Shown here in pieces: positions 27,781-42,000 of a DNA stretch of 64,000 nucleotides. Made by a program: the position numbers and the translations under genes. The notes under the pieces are model-generated. The model was not told the origin of the DNA, did no database searches, and was given only the letters and a program-made list of their open reading frames with translations. This DNA comes from Membranipora membranacea (Eukaryota; Bryozoa; Gymnolaemata; Cheilostomatida; Membraniporidae), in assembly GCA_914767715.1 (NCBI GenBank), contig OU612071.1, positions 16,240,948 through 16,304,947 of the forward strand. Direction: 5' to 3'. How positions within the stretch are numbered: position 1 is the stretch's first letter; each line of letters begins with the position of its first letter.

Positions 27781-30700
27781 CAATATTTTAGATGAGATAT
27801 AGGGACGTCATTGCGAACTTCAAAACAGAGTTTCAAACGTTTCTCAGCTATTAAAGAATTCTGCCCAATTATTGGCTAATTTCCCCAGGACCGTACCTAT
27901 CGATTTTTGTCGATTTTTTGCAAAATACCTAGATCGAAAACGCATCGTCACAGGGAGCCAATATTTTAGATGAGATATAGGGACGTCATTGCGAACTTCA
28001 AGACAGAGTTTCAAACGTTTCTAAGCTAGTGAAGAATTCTGCCCAATTATTGGCCAAGTTCCCCAGGACCGTACCTATCGATTTTTGTCGATTTTTTGCA
28101 AAATACCTAGATCGAAAACGCATCGTCACAGGGAGCTAATATTTTAGATGAGATATAGGGACGTCATTGCGAACTTCAAAACAGAGTTTCAAACGTTTCT
28201 AAGCTAGTGAAGAATTCTGCCCAATTATTGGCTAAGTTCCCCAGGACCGTACCTATCGATTTTTGTCGATTTTTTGCAAGATACCTAGATCGAAAACGCA
28301 TCGTCACAAGGAGCCAACATTTTAGATGAGATATAGGGACGTCATTGCGAACTTCAAAACAGAGTTTCAAACGTTTCTAAGCTAGTAAAGAATTCTGACC
28401 AATTATTGGCTAATTTCCCCGGACCGTACCTATCGATTTTTGTCGATTTTTTGCAAAATACCTAGATCGAAAACGCATCGTCACAGGGAGCCAATATTTT
28501 AGATGAGATATAGGGACGTCATTGCGAACTTCAAGACAGAGTTTCAAACGTTTCTAAGCTAGTGAAGAATTCTGCCCAAATATTGGCTAAGTTCCCCAGG
28601 ACCGTACCTATCGATTTTTGTCGATTTTTTGCAAAATACCTAGATCGAAAACGCATCGTCACAAGGAGCCAATATTTTAGATGAGATATAGGGACGTCAT
28701 TGCGAACTTCAAAACAGAGTTTCAAACGTTTCTAAGCTAGTAAAGAATTCTGCTCAATTATTAGCTAATTTGCTCAGGACCGTACCTATCGATTTTTGTC
28801 GATTTTTTGCAAAGTACCTAGATCGAAAACGCATCATCACAGGGAGCTAATATTTTAGATGAGATATAGGGACGTCATTGCGAACTTCAAGACAGAGTTT
28901 CAAACGTTTCTAAGCAAGTGAAGAATTCTGCCCAATTATTGGCTAAGTTCCCCAGGACCGTACCTATCGATTTTTGTCGATTTTTTGCAAAATACCTAGA
29001 TCGAAAACGCATCCTCACAAGGAGCCAATATTTTAGATGAGATATAGGGACGTCATTGCGAACTTCAAAACAGAGTTTCAAACGTTTCTAAGCTAGTAAA
29101 GAATTCTGCTCAATTATTAGCTAATTTCCCCAGGACCGTACCTATCGATTTTTGTCGATTTTTTGCAAAATACCTAGATCGAAAACGCATCGTCACAGGG
29201 AGCCAATATTTTAGATGAGATATAGGGACGTCATTGCGAACTTCAAAACAGAGTTTCAAACGTTTCTAAGCTAGTGAAGAATTCTGCCCAATTATTGGCT
29301 AAGTTCCCCAGGACCGTACCTATCGATTTTTGTCGATTTTTTGCAAAATACCTAGATCGAAAACGCATCGTCACAGGGAGCTAATATTTTAGATGAGATA
29401 TAGGGACGTCATTGCAAACTTCAAAACAGAGTTTCAAACGTTTCTAAGGTAGTAAAGAATTTTGCCCAATTATTGGCTATTTTCCCCAGGACCGTACCTA
29501 TCGATTTTTGTCGATTTCTTGCAAAATACCTAGATAGAATACGAATCGTCACAGGGAGCTAATATTTTATATGAGATATAGGGACGTCATTGCGAACCTC
29601 AAAACAGAGTTTCAAACCTTTCTAAGCTAGTAAAGAATTCTGCCCAATTATTGGCTATTTTCCCCAGGACCGTACCTATCGATTTTTGTCGATTTCTTGC
29701 AAAATACCTCGATAGAATACGAATCGTCACAGGGAGCTAATATTTTATATGAGATATAGGGACGTCATTGCGAACCTCAAAACAGAGTTTCAAGCGTTTC
29801 TAAGCGAGTAAATAATCCTGCCCAATTATTGGCTAATTTCCCCAGGACCGTACCTATCCATTTTTGTTGATTTCTTGCAAAATACCTCGATAGAAGACGC
29901 TTCGTCACAGGGACCTAATATTAAATATGAGATATAGGGACGTCATCTCAAACCTCAAAACAGAGTTTCAAGGGTTTCTAAGCGAGTAAATAATTCTGCC
30001 CAATTATTTGCTAATTTCCCCAGGACCGTACCTATTGATTTTTGTCGATTTCTTGCAAAATACCTAGAAAGAAAAAGCATCGTTACAGGAAGCTAATATT
30101 TTAGATGAGATATAGGGACGTCATTGCGAACTTCAAAACAGAGTTTCAAACGATTCTAAGCTAGTAAAGAACTCTGCCCATTATTGGCTAATTTCCCCTG
30201 ACCGTACCTATCGATTTTTGTTGATTTCTTGCAAAATGCCTAGATAGAAAACGCATCGTCACAGGGAGCTAATATTTTAGATGAGATATAGGGACGTCAT
30301 TGCAAACGTCAAAACAGAGTTTCAAACGTTTCTAAGCCAGTAAAGAATTCTGCCCAATTATTGGCTATTTTCCCCAGGACCGTACCTATCGGTTTTTGTC
30401 GATTTCTTGCAAAATACTTAGATAGAAAACGCATCGTTACAGGGAGCTAATATTTTAGATGAGATATAGAGACGTCATTGCGAACCTCAAAACAGAGTTT
30501 CAAGCGTTTCTAAGCTAGTAAAGAATTCTGCCCATTATTGGCTATTTTCCCCAGGACCGTACCTATCGGTTTTTGTCGATTTCTTCCAAAATACCTAGAA
30601 AGAAAAAGCATCGTTACAGGAAGCTAATATTTTAGATGAGATATAGAGACGTCATTGCGAACCTCAAAACAGAGTTTCAAGCGTTTCTAAAATAGTAAAG

Positions 30701-32620
30701 AATTCTGCCCAATTATTGGCTAAATTCCCCAGGACCGTACCTATCGATTTTTGTTGATTTCTTGCAAAATACCTAGATAGAAAACGCATCGTCACAGGGA
30801 GCTAATATTTTAGATGAGATTTAGGGATGTCATTGCCATCTTCAAAACAGAGTTTCAAACGTATCTAAGCTAGTAAAGAATTCTGCCCAATTAATGGCTA
30901 ATTTCCCAAGGACGGTATCTATCGATTTTTGTCGATTTCTTGCAAAATACCTAGATAGAAAACGCATCGTCACAGGGAGCTAATGTTTTATATGAGATAT
31001 AGGGACGTCATTGCCAACTTCAAAACAGAGTTTCAAATGTTTCTAAGCTAGTAAATAATTCTGCCCAGTTATTGGCTAATTTCCCAAGGACCGTACTTAT
31101 CGATTTTTGTCGATTTCTTGCAAAATACCTAGATAGAAAACGCATCGTTACAGGGAGCTAATATTTTATATGAGATATAGAGACGTCATTGCGAACCTCA
31201 AAACAGAGTTTCAAGCGTTTCTAAGCCAGTAAAGAATTTTGCCCAATTATTGGGTAATTTCCCCAGGACCGTACCTATGGATTTTTGTCGATATCTTGCA
31301 AAACACTTAGATAGAAAAGGCATCGTTACAGGGAGCTAATGTTTTAGATGAGATATAGGGACGTCATTGCGAACTTCAAAACAGAGTTTCAAACGTTTCT
31401 AAGCTAGTAAAGAATTCTGCCCATTATTGGCTGCTTTCCCCAGGACCGTACCTATCGATTTTTGTCGATTTCTTGTAAAATACCTAGATAGAAAACGCAG
31501 CGTCACAAGGAGCTAATATTTTATATGAGATATAGGGACGTCATTGCAAACGTCAAAACAGAGTTTCAAACGTTTCTAAGCCAGTAAAGAATTCTGCCCA
31601 ATTATTGGCTATTTTCCCCAAGACCGTACCTATCGGTTTTTGTCGATTTCTTGCAAAATACTTAGATAGAAAACGCATCGTTACAGGGAGCTAATATTTT
31701 AGATGAGATATAGAGACGTCATTGCGAACCTCAAAACAGAGTTTCAAGCGTTTCTAAGCTAGTAAAGAATTCTTCCCATTATTGGCTATTTTCCCCAGGA
31801 CCGTACCTATCGGTTTTTGTCGATTTCTTCCAAAATACCTAGAAAGAAAAAGCATCGTTACAGGAAGCTAATATTTTAGATGAGATTTAGGGATGTCATT
31901 GCCAACTTCAAAACAGAGTTTCAAACGTATCTAAGCTAGTAAAGAATTCTGCCCAATTATTGGCTAATTTCCCAAGGACCGTATCTATCGATTTTTGTCG
32001 ATTTCTTGCAAAATACCTAGATAGAAAACGCATCGTCACAGGGAGCTAATGTTTTATATGAGATATAGGGACGTCATTGCCAACTTCAAAACAGAGTTTC
32101 AAACGTTTCTAAGCTAGTAAAGAATTCTGCCCAGTTATTGGCTAATTTCCCAAGGACCGTACTTATCGATTTTTGTCGATTTCTTGCAAAATACCTAGAT
32201 AGAAAACGCATCGTTACAGGGAGCTAATATTTTATATGAGATATAGAGACGTCATTGCGAACCTCAAAACAGAGTTTCAAGCGTTTCTAAGCCAGTAAAG
32301 AATTCTGCCCAATTATTGGGTAATTTCCCCAGGACCGTACCTATCGATTTTTGTCGATATCTTGCAAAACACTTAGATAGAAAAGGCATCGTTACAGGGA
32401 GCTAATGTTTTAGATGAGATATAGGGACGTCATTGCGAACTTCAAAACAGAGTTTCAAACGTTTCTAAGCTAGTAAAGAATTCTGCCCATTATTGGCTAC
32501 TTTCCCCAGGACCGTACCTATCGATTTTTGTCGATTTCTTGTAAAATACCTAGATAGAAAACGCAGCGTCACAAGGAGCTAATATTTTATATGAGATATA
32601 GGGACGTCATTGCAAACGTC
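27781..32620 (+). repeat. 4.84-kb segmental duplication, copy 2 (A/C island in B territory)
   Basis: A nearly identical copy of 18,179-23,019 lies between B-type monomers. Its first 2.3 kb (to about 30,069) holds the only A-type and C-type monomers after 20.4 kb. The left junction is visible: a B-type gttac at 27,769-27,773 is followed by the copy-specific gggaggcaat. On the right the segment switches at about 32,620 from the aaacgtc state of copy 1 to the aagactgag state also seen near 27,110. Confidence 0.92.
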
Positions 32621-35600
32621 AAGACTGAGTTTCAAACGTTTCTAAGCTAGTAAAGAATTCTGCCAAATTATTGGCTAATTTCCCCAGGACCGTACCTATT
32701 GATTTTTGTCGATTTCTTGCAAAATGCCTAGATAGAAAACGGATCGTCACAGGGAGCTAATATTTTAGATGAGATATAGGGATGTCATTGCCAACTTCAA
32801 AACAGAGTTTCAAACGTATCTAAGCTAGTAAAGAATTCTGCCCAATTATTGGCTATTTTCCCCAGGACCGTACCTCTCGATTTTTTTGGATTTCTTGCAA
32901 AATACCTAGATAGAAAACGCATCGTTACAGGAAGCTAATATTTTAGATGAGATATAGGGACGTCATTGCCAACTTCAAAACAGAGTTTCAAACGTTTCTA
33001 AGCTAGTAAAGAATTCTGCCCAATTATTAGCTAATTTCCCAAGGACCGTATTTATCGATTTTTGTCAATTTCTTGCAAAATACCTAGATAGAAAACGCAT
33101 CGTCACAGGGAGCTAATATTTTATATGAGATATAGGGACGTCATTGCCAACTTCAAAACAGAGTTTCAAATGTTTCTAAGCTAGTAAATAATTCTGCCCA
33201 GTTATTGGCTAATTTCCCAAGGACCGTACTTATCGATTTTTGTCGATTTCTTGCAAAATACCTAGATAGAAAACGCATCGTTACAGGGAGCTAATATTTT
33301 ATATGAGATATAGAGACGTCATTGCGAACCTCAAAACAGAGTTTCAAGCGTTTCTAAGCCAGTAAAGAATTCTGCCCAATTATTGGGTAATTTCCCCAGG
33401 ACCGTACCTATCGATTTTTGTCGATATCTTGCAAAACACTTAGATAGAAAACACTTCGTTACAGGAAGCTAATATTTTAGATGAGATATAGAGACGTCAT
33501 TGCGAACCTCAAAACAGAGTTTCAAGCGTTTCTAAGCCAGTAAAGAATTCGGCCCAATTATTGGCTAATTTCCCCAGGACCGTACCTATCGATTTTTGTC
33601 GATTTCTTGCAAAATACCTAGATAGAAAACGCATCGTCACAGGGAGCTAATATTTTATATGAGATATAGGGACGTCATTGCCAACTTCAAGACTGAGTTT
33701 CAAACGTTTCTAAGCTAGTAAAGAATTCTGCCAAATTATTGGCTAATTTCCCCAGGATGTACCTATTGATTTTTGTCGATTTCTTGCAAAATGCCTAGAT
33801 AGAAAACGGATCGTCACAGGGAGCTAATATTTTAGATGAGATATAGGGACGTCATTGCGAACATCAAAGCAGAGTTTCAAATGTTTCTAAGCTAGTAAAG
33901 AATTCTGCCCAATTATTGGCTATTTTCCCCAGGGCCGTACCCCTCGATTTTTTTGGATTTCTTGCAAAATACCTAGATAGAAAACGCATCGTTACAGGAA
34001 GCTAATATTTTAGATGAGATATAGAGATTTCATTGCGAACCTCAAAACAGAGTTTCAAGCGTTTCTCAGCTAGTAAATAATTTTCCCAATTATTGGCTTA
34101 TTTCCCCAGGATCGTACCTATCGATTTTTGTCGATTTCTTGCAAAATACCTAGATAGAAAATGCATCGTCACAGGGAGCTAATATTTTAGATGAGATTTA
34201 GGGACGTCATTGCGAACTTAAAAAAAAGAGAGTTTCAAACGTTTCTAAGCTAGTAAATAATTCTGCCCAATTATTGGCTAATCTCCCAAGGACCGTACCT
34301 CTCGATTTTTGTCGATTTCTTGCAAAATACCTAGATAGAAAACGCATCGTTACAGGGAGCTATTATTTTAGATGAGATATAGAGACGTCATTGCGAACCT
34401 CAAAACCGAGTTTCAAGCGTTTCTAAGCCAGTAAAGAATTCGGCCCAATTATTGGCTAATTTCCCCAGGACCGTACCTATCGATTTTTGTCGATTTCTTG
34501 CAAAATACCTAGATAGAAAACGCATCGTCACAGGGAGCTAATATTTTATATGAGATATAGGGACGTCATTGCCAACTTCAAAACAGAGTTTCAAGCGTTT
34601 CTAAGCCAGTAAAGAATTTTGCCCAATTATGTGCTATGTTCCCCAGGACCGTACCTATCGATTTTTGTCGATTTCTTGCAAAATACCTAGATAGAAAACG
34701 CATCTTCGCAGGGAGCTAATATTTTAGATGAGATATAGGGACGTCATTGCAAATGTCAAAACAGAGTTTCAAACGTTTCTAAGCTAGTAAAGAATTCTGC
34801 CCAATTATTGGCTATTTTCCCCAGGACCGTACCTATCGGTTTTTGTCGATTTCTTGCAAAATACCTAGATAGAAAACGCATCGTTACAGGGAGCTAATAT
34901 TTTAGATGAGATATAGAGACGTCATTGCGAACCTCAAAACAGAGTTTCAAGCGTTTCTAAGCCAGTAAAGAATTCTGCCCAATTATGTGCTATATTCCCC
35001 AGGACCGTACCTATCGATTTTTGTCGATTTCTTGCAAAATACCTAGATAGAAAACGCATCGTCACAGGGAGCTAATATTTTATATGAGATATAGGGACGT
35101 CATTGCCAACTTCAAAACAGAGTTTCAAGCGTTTCTAAGCCAGTAAAGAATTTTGCCCAATTATGTGCTATGTTCCCCAGGACCGTACCTATCGATTTTT
35201 GTCGATTTCTTGCAAAATACCTAGATAGAAAACGCATCTTCGCAGGGAGCTAATATTTTAGATGAGATATAGGGACGTCATTGCAAACGTCAAAACAGAG
35301 TTTCAAACGTTTCTAAGCTAGTAAAGAATTCTGCCCAATTATTGGCTATTTTCCCCAGGACCGTACCTATCGGTTTTTGTCGATTTCTTGCAAAATACCT
35401 AGATAGAAAACGCATCGTCACAGGGAGCTAATATTTTATATGAGATATAGGGACGTCATTGCCAACTTCAAAACAGAGTTTCAAGCGTTTCTAAGCCAGT
35501 AAAGAATTTTGCCCAATTATGTGCTATGTTCCCCAGGACCGTACCTATCGATTTTTGTCGATTTCTTGCAAAATACCTAGATAGAAAACGCATCTTCGCA

Positions 35601-38600
35601 GGGAGCTAATATTTTAGATGAGATATAGGGACGTCATTGCAAACGTCAAAACAGAGTTTCAAACGTTTCTAAGCTAGTAAAGAATTCTGCCCAATTATTG
35701 GCTATTTTCCCCAGGACCGTACCTATCGGTTTTTGTCGATTTCTTGCAAAATACCTAGATAGAAAACGCATCGTTACAGGGAGCTAATATTTTAGATGAG
35801 ATATAGAGACGTCATTGCGAACCTCAAAACAGAGTTTCAAGCGTTTCTAAGCCAGTAAAGAATTCTGCCCAATTATGTGCTATATTCCCCAGGACCGTAC
35901 CTATCGATTTTTGTCGATTTCTTGCAAAATACCTAGATAGAAAACGCATCTTCGTAGGGAGCTAATATTTTAGATGAGATATAGGGACGTCATTGCAAAC
36001 GTCAAAACAGAGTTTCAAACGTTTCTAAGCTAGTAAAGAATTCTGCCCAATTATTGGCTATTTTCCCCAGGACCGTACCTATCGGTTTTTGTCGATTTCT
36101 TCCAAAATACCTAGAAAGAAAAAGCATCGTTACAGGAAGCTAATATTTTAGATGAGATATAGAGACGTCATTGCGAACTTCAAAACAGAGTTTCAAGCGT
36201 TTCTAAGATAGTAAAGAATTCTGCCCAATTATGTGCTATATTCCCCAGGACCGTACCTATCGATTTTTGTCGATTTCTTGCAAAATACCTAGATAGAAAA
36301 TGCATCGTTACAGGGAGCTAATATTTTAGATGAGATATAGAGACGTCATTGCGAACCTCAAAACAGAGTTTCAAGCGTTTCTAAGCTAGTAAAGAATTCA
36401 GCCCATTATTGACTTTTTTCCCCAGGACCGTACCTATCGATTTTTTTCGATTTCTTGCAAAATACCTAGATAGAAAAAGCATCGTTACAGGAAGCTAATA
36501 TTTTAGATGAGATATAGAGACGTCATTGCGAACCTCAAAACAGAGTTTCAAGCGTTTCTAAAATAGTAAAGAATTCTGCCCAATTATTGGCTAAGTTCCC
36601 CAGGACCGTACCTATCGATTTTTGTTGATTTCTTGCAAAATACCTAGATAGAAAACGCATCGTCACAGGGAGCTAATATTTTAGATGAGATTTAGGGATG
36701 TCATTGCCAACTTCAAAACAGAGTTTCAAACGTTTCTAAGCTAGTAAAGAATTCTGCCAAATTATTGGCTAATTTCCCAAGGACCGTATCTATCGATTTT
36801 TGCCGATTGCTTGCAAAATACCTAGATAGAAAACGCATCGTCACAGGGAGCTAATGTTTTATATGAGATATAGGGACGTCATTGCCAACTTCAAAACAGA
36901 GTTTCAAACGTTTCTAAGCTAGTAAAGAATTCTGCCCAATTATTGGCTAATTTCCCAAGGACCGTATCTATCGATTTTTGTCAATTTCTTGCAAAATACC
37001 TAGATAGAAAACGCATCGTCACAGGGAGCTAATATTTTATATGAGATATAGGGACGTCATTGCCAACTTCAAAACAGAGTTTCAAACGTTTCTAAGCTAG
37101 TAAATAATTCTGCCCAGTTATTGGCTAATTTCCCAAGGACCGTACTTATCGATTTTTGTCGATTTCTTGCAAAATACCTAGATAGAAAACGCATCGTTAC
37201 AGGGAGCTAATATTTTATATGAGATATAGAGACGTCATTGCGAACCTCAAAACAGAGTTTCAAGCGTTTCTAAGCCAGTAAAGAATTCTGCCCAATTATT
37301 GGGTAATTTCCCCAGGACCGTACCTTTCGATTTTTGTCGATTTCTTGCAAAATACCTAGATAGAAAACGCATCGTTACAGGGAGCTTATATGTTAGATGA
37401 GACATAGAGACGTCATTGTGAACCTCAAAACAGAGTTTCAAGCGTTTCTAAGCTAGTAAATAATTCTGCCCAATTATTGGCTAATTTCCCCAGGACCGTA
37501 CCTATCGATTTTTGTCGATATCTTGCAAAATACTTAGATAGAAAAGGCATCGTTACAGGGAGCTAATATTTTAGATGAGATATAGGGACGTCATTGCGAA
37601 CTTCAAAACAGAGTTTCACACGTTTCTAAGCTAGTAAAGAATTCTGCCCATTATTGGCTACTTTCCCCAGGACCGTACCTATCGATTTTTGTCGATTTCT
37701 TGTAAAATACCTAGATAGAAAACGCAGCGTCACAAGGAGCTAATATTTTATATGAGATATAGGGACGTCATTACCAACTTCAAGACTGAGTTTCAAATGT
37801 TTCTAAGCTAGTAAAGAATTCTGCCAAATTATTGGCTAATTTCCCCAGGATGTACCTATTGATTTTTGCCGATTTCTTGCAAAATACCTAGATAGAAAAC
37901 GGATCGTCACAGGGAGCTAATATTTTAGATGAGATATAGGGACGTCATTGCGAACATCAAAGCAGAGTTTCAAACGTTTCTAAGCTAGTAAAGAATTCTG
38001 CCCAATTATTGGCTATTTTCCCCAGGACCGTACCTCTCGATTTTTTTGGATTTCTTGCAAAATACCTAGATAGAAAACGCATCGTTACAGGAAGCTAATA
38101 TTTTAGATGAGATATAGAGACGTCATTGCGAACCTCAAAACAGAGTTTCAAGCGTTTCTAAGCTAGTAAAGAATTCTGCCCAATTATTAGCTGATTTCCC
38201 TAGGACCGTACCTATCGATTTTTGTCGATTTCTTGCAAAATACCGAGATAGAAAACGCATCGTTACAGGGAGCTAATATTTTAGATGAGATATAGAGATT
38301 TCATTGCGAACCTCAAAACAGAGTTTCAAGCGTTTCTCAGCTAGTAAAGAATTCTGCCCAATTATTGGCTATTTTCCCCAGGACCGTACTTATCGGTTTT
38401 TGTCGATTTCTTGCAAAATACCTAGATAGAAAACGCATCGTTACAGGGAGCTAATATTTTAGATGTGATATAGAGACGTCATTGCGAACCTCAAAACAGA
38501 GTTTCAAGCGTTTCTAAGCTAGTAAAGAATTCTGCCCATTATTGGCTATTTTCCCCAGGACCGTACCTATCGATTTTTTTTGATTTCTTGCAAAATACCT

Positions 38601-39059
38601 AGAAAGAAAAACAATCGTTACAGGAAGCTAATATTTTAGATGAGATATAGGGACGTCATTGCAAACGTCAAAACAGAGTTTCAAACGTTTCTAAGCTAGT
38701 AAAGAATTCTGCCCAATTATTGGCTATTTTCCCCAGGACCGTACCTATCGGTTTTTGTCGATTTCTTGCAAAATACCTAGATAGAAAACGGATCGTCACA
38801 GGGAGCTAATATTTTAGATGAGATATAGGGACGTCATTGCGAACATCAAAGCAGAGTTTCAAACGTTTCTAAGCTAGTAAAGAATTCTGCCCAATTATTG
38901 GCTATTTTCCCCAGGACCGTACCTGTCGATTTTTTTGGATTTCTTGCAAAATACCTTGATAGAAAACGTATCGTTACAGGAAGCTAATATGTTAGATGAG
39001 ATATAGAGACGTCATTGCGAACCTCAAAACAGAGTTTCAAGCGTTTCTAAGCTAGTAAA
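32621..39059 (+). repeat. B-type satellite domain, mosaic with short-period runs
   Basis: All monomers are B type. Near 34.0-35.0 kb the sequence matches 24.4-25.4 kb at a displacement of about 9,603 bp, including the eight-A unit (34,214 against 24,611). At 34.6-36.1 kb the marker catcttcg appears at 34,701, 35,235, 35,591 and 35,947, spacings of 534, 356 and 356 bp, which is a local run of a trimer and two dimers. The remainder is an irregular mixture of known sub-variants. No genes or insertions are visible. Confidence 0.82.
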
Positions 39060-42000
39060 GAATTCTGCCCAATTATTAGCTAATTTCCCTTGGACCGTAC
39101 CTATCGATTTTTGTCGATTTCTTGCAAAATACCTAGATAGAAAACGCATCGTTACAGGGAGCTAATATTTTAGATGAGATATAGAGATTTCATTGCGAAC
39201 CTCAAAACAGAGTTTCAAGCGTTTCTCAGCTAGTAAATAATTTTCCCAATTATTGGCTTATTTCCCCAGGATCGTACCTATCGATTATTGTCGATTTCTT
39301 GCAAAATACCTAGATAGAAAACGCATCGTCACAGGGAGCTAATATTTTAGATGAGATTTAGGGACGTCATTGCGAACTTAAAAAAAAGAGAGTTTCAAAC
39401 GTTTCTAAGCTAGTAAATAATTCTGCCCAATTATTGGCTAATCTCCCAAGGACCGTACCTATCGATTTTTGTCGATTTCTTGCAAAATACCTAGATAGAA
39501 AACGCATCGTTACAGGGAGCTTATATGTTAGATGAGACATAAGGACGTCATTGCGAACCTCAAAACAGAGTTTCAAGCGTTTCTAAGCTAGTAAATAATT
39601 CTGCCCAATTATTGGCTAATTTCCCCAGGACCGTACCTATCGATTTTTGTCGATATCTTGCAAAATACTTAGATAGAAAAGGCATCGTTACAGGGAGCTA
39701 ATATTTTAGATGAGACATAAGGACGTCATTGCGAACCTCAAAACAGAGATTCAAGCGTTTCTAAGCTAGTAAATAATTCTGCCCAATTATTGGCTAATTT
39801 CCCCAGGACCGTACCTATCGATTTTTGTCGATATCTTGCAAAATACTTAGATAGAAAAGGCATCGTTACAGGGAGCTAATATTTTCGATGAGATATAGGG
39901 ACGTCATTGCGAACTTCAAAACAGAGTTTCAAACGTTTCTAAGCTAGTAAAGAATTCTGCCCAATTATTGGCTATTTTCCCCAGGACCGTACCTATCGGT
40001 TTTTGTCGATTTCTTGCAAAATACCTAGATAGAAAACGGATCGTCACAGGGAGCTAATATTTTAGATGAGATATAGGGACGTCATTGCGAACATCAAAGC
40101 AGAGTTTCAAACGTTTCTAAGCTAGTAAAGAATTCTGCCCAATTATTGGCTATTTTCCCCAGGACCGTACCTGTCGATTTTTTTGGATTTCTTGCAAAAT
40201 ACCTAGATAGAAAACGTATCGTTACAGGAAGCTAATATGTTAGATGAGATATAGAGACGTCATTGCGAACCTCAAAACAGAGTTTCAAGCGTTTCTAAGC
40301 TAGTAAAGAATTCTGCCCAATTATTAGCTATTTTCCCCAGGACCGTACCTCTCGATTTTTTTGGATTTCTTGCAAAATACCTAGATAGAAAACGCATCGT
40401 TACAGGGAGCTAATATTTTAGATGAGATATAGAGACGTCATTGCGAACCTCAAATCAGAGTTTCAAGCGTTTCTAAGCTAGTAAAGAATTCTGCCCAATT
40501 ATTAGCTAATTTCCCTTGGACCGTACCTATCGATTTTTGTCGATTTCTTGCAAAATACCTAGATAGAAAACGCATCGTTACAGGGAGCTAATATTTTAGA
40601 TGAGATATAGAGATTTCATTGCGAACCTCAAAACAGAGTTTCAAGCGTTTCTCAGCTAGTAAATAATTTTCCCAATTATTGGCTTATTTCCCCAGGATCG
40701 TACCTATCGATTTTTGTCGATTTCTTGCAAAATACCTAGATAGAAAACGCATCGTCACAGGGAGCTAATATTTTAGATGAGATTTAGGGACGTCATTGCG
40801 AACTTAAAAAAAAGAGAGTTTCAAACGTTTCTAAGCTAGTAAATAATTCTGCCCAATTATTGGCTAATCTCCCAAGGACCGTACCTATCGATTTTTGTCG
40901 ATTTATTGCAAAATACCTAGATAGAAAACGCATCGTTACAGGGAGCTTATATGTTAGATGAGACATAAGGACGTCATTGCGAACCTCAAAACAGAGTTTC
41001 AAGCGTTTCTAAGCTAGTAAATAATTCTGCCCAATTATTGGCTAATTTCCCCAGGACCGTACCTATCGATTTTTGTCGATATCTTGCAAAATACTTAGAT
41101 AGAAAAGGCATCGTTACAGGGAGCTAATATTTTAGATGAGATATAGGGACGTCATTGCGAACTTCAAAACAGAGTTTCAAACGTTTCTAAGCTAGTAAAG
41201 AATTCTGCCCAATTATTGGCTATTTTCCACAGGACCGTACCTCTCGATTTTTTTGGATTTCTTGCAAAATACCAAGATAGAAAACGCATCGTTACAGGAA
41301 GCTAATATTTTAGATGAGATATAGGGACGTCATTGCGAACTTCAAAACAGAGTTTCAAACGTTTCTAAGCTAGTAAAGAATTCTGCCCAATTATTGGCTA
41401 TTTTCCCCAGGACCGTACCTCTCGATTTTTTTGGATTTCTTGCAAAATACCTAGATAGAAAACGCATCGTTATAGGAAGCTAATATTTTAGATGAGATAT
41501 AGAGACGTCATTGCGAACCTCAAAACAGAGTTTCAAGCGTTTCTAAGCTAGTAAAGAATTCTGCCCAATTATTAGCTGATTTCCCTAGGACCGAACCTAT
41601 CGATTTTTGTCGATTTCTTGCAAAATACCTAGAAAGAAAAACAATCGTTACAGGAAGCTAATATTTTAGATGAGATATAGGGACGTCATTGCAAACGTCA
41701 AAACAGAGTTTCAAACGTTTCTAAGCTAGTAAAGAATTCTGCCCAATTATTGGCTATTTTCCCCAGGACCGTACCTATCGGTTTTTGTCGATTTCTTGCA
41801 AAATACCTAGATAGAAAACGGATCGTCACAGGGAGCTAATATTTTAGATGAGATATAGGGACGTCATTGCGAACATCAAAGCAGAGTTTCAAACGTTTCT
41901 AAGCTAGTAAAGAATTCTGCCCAATTATTGGCTATTTTCCCCAGGACCGTACCTGTCGATTTTTTTGGATTTCTTGCAAAATACCTTGATAGAAAACGTA

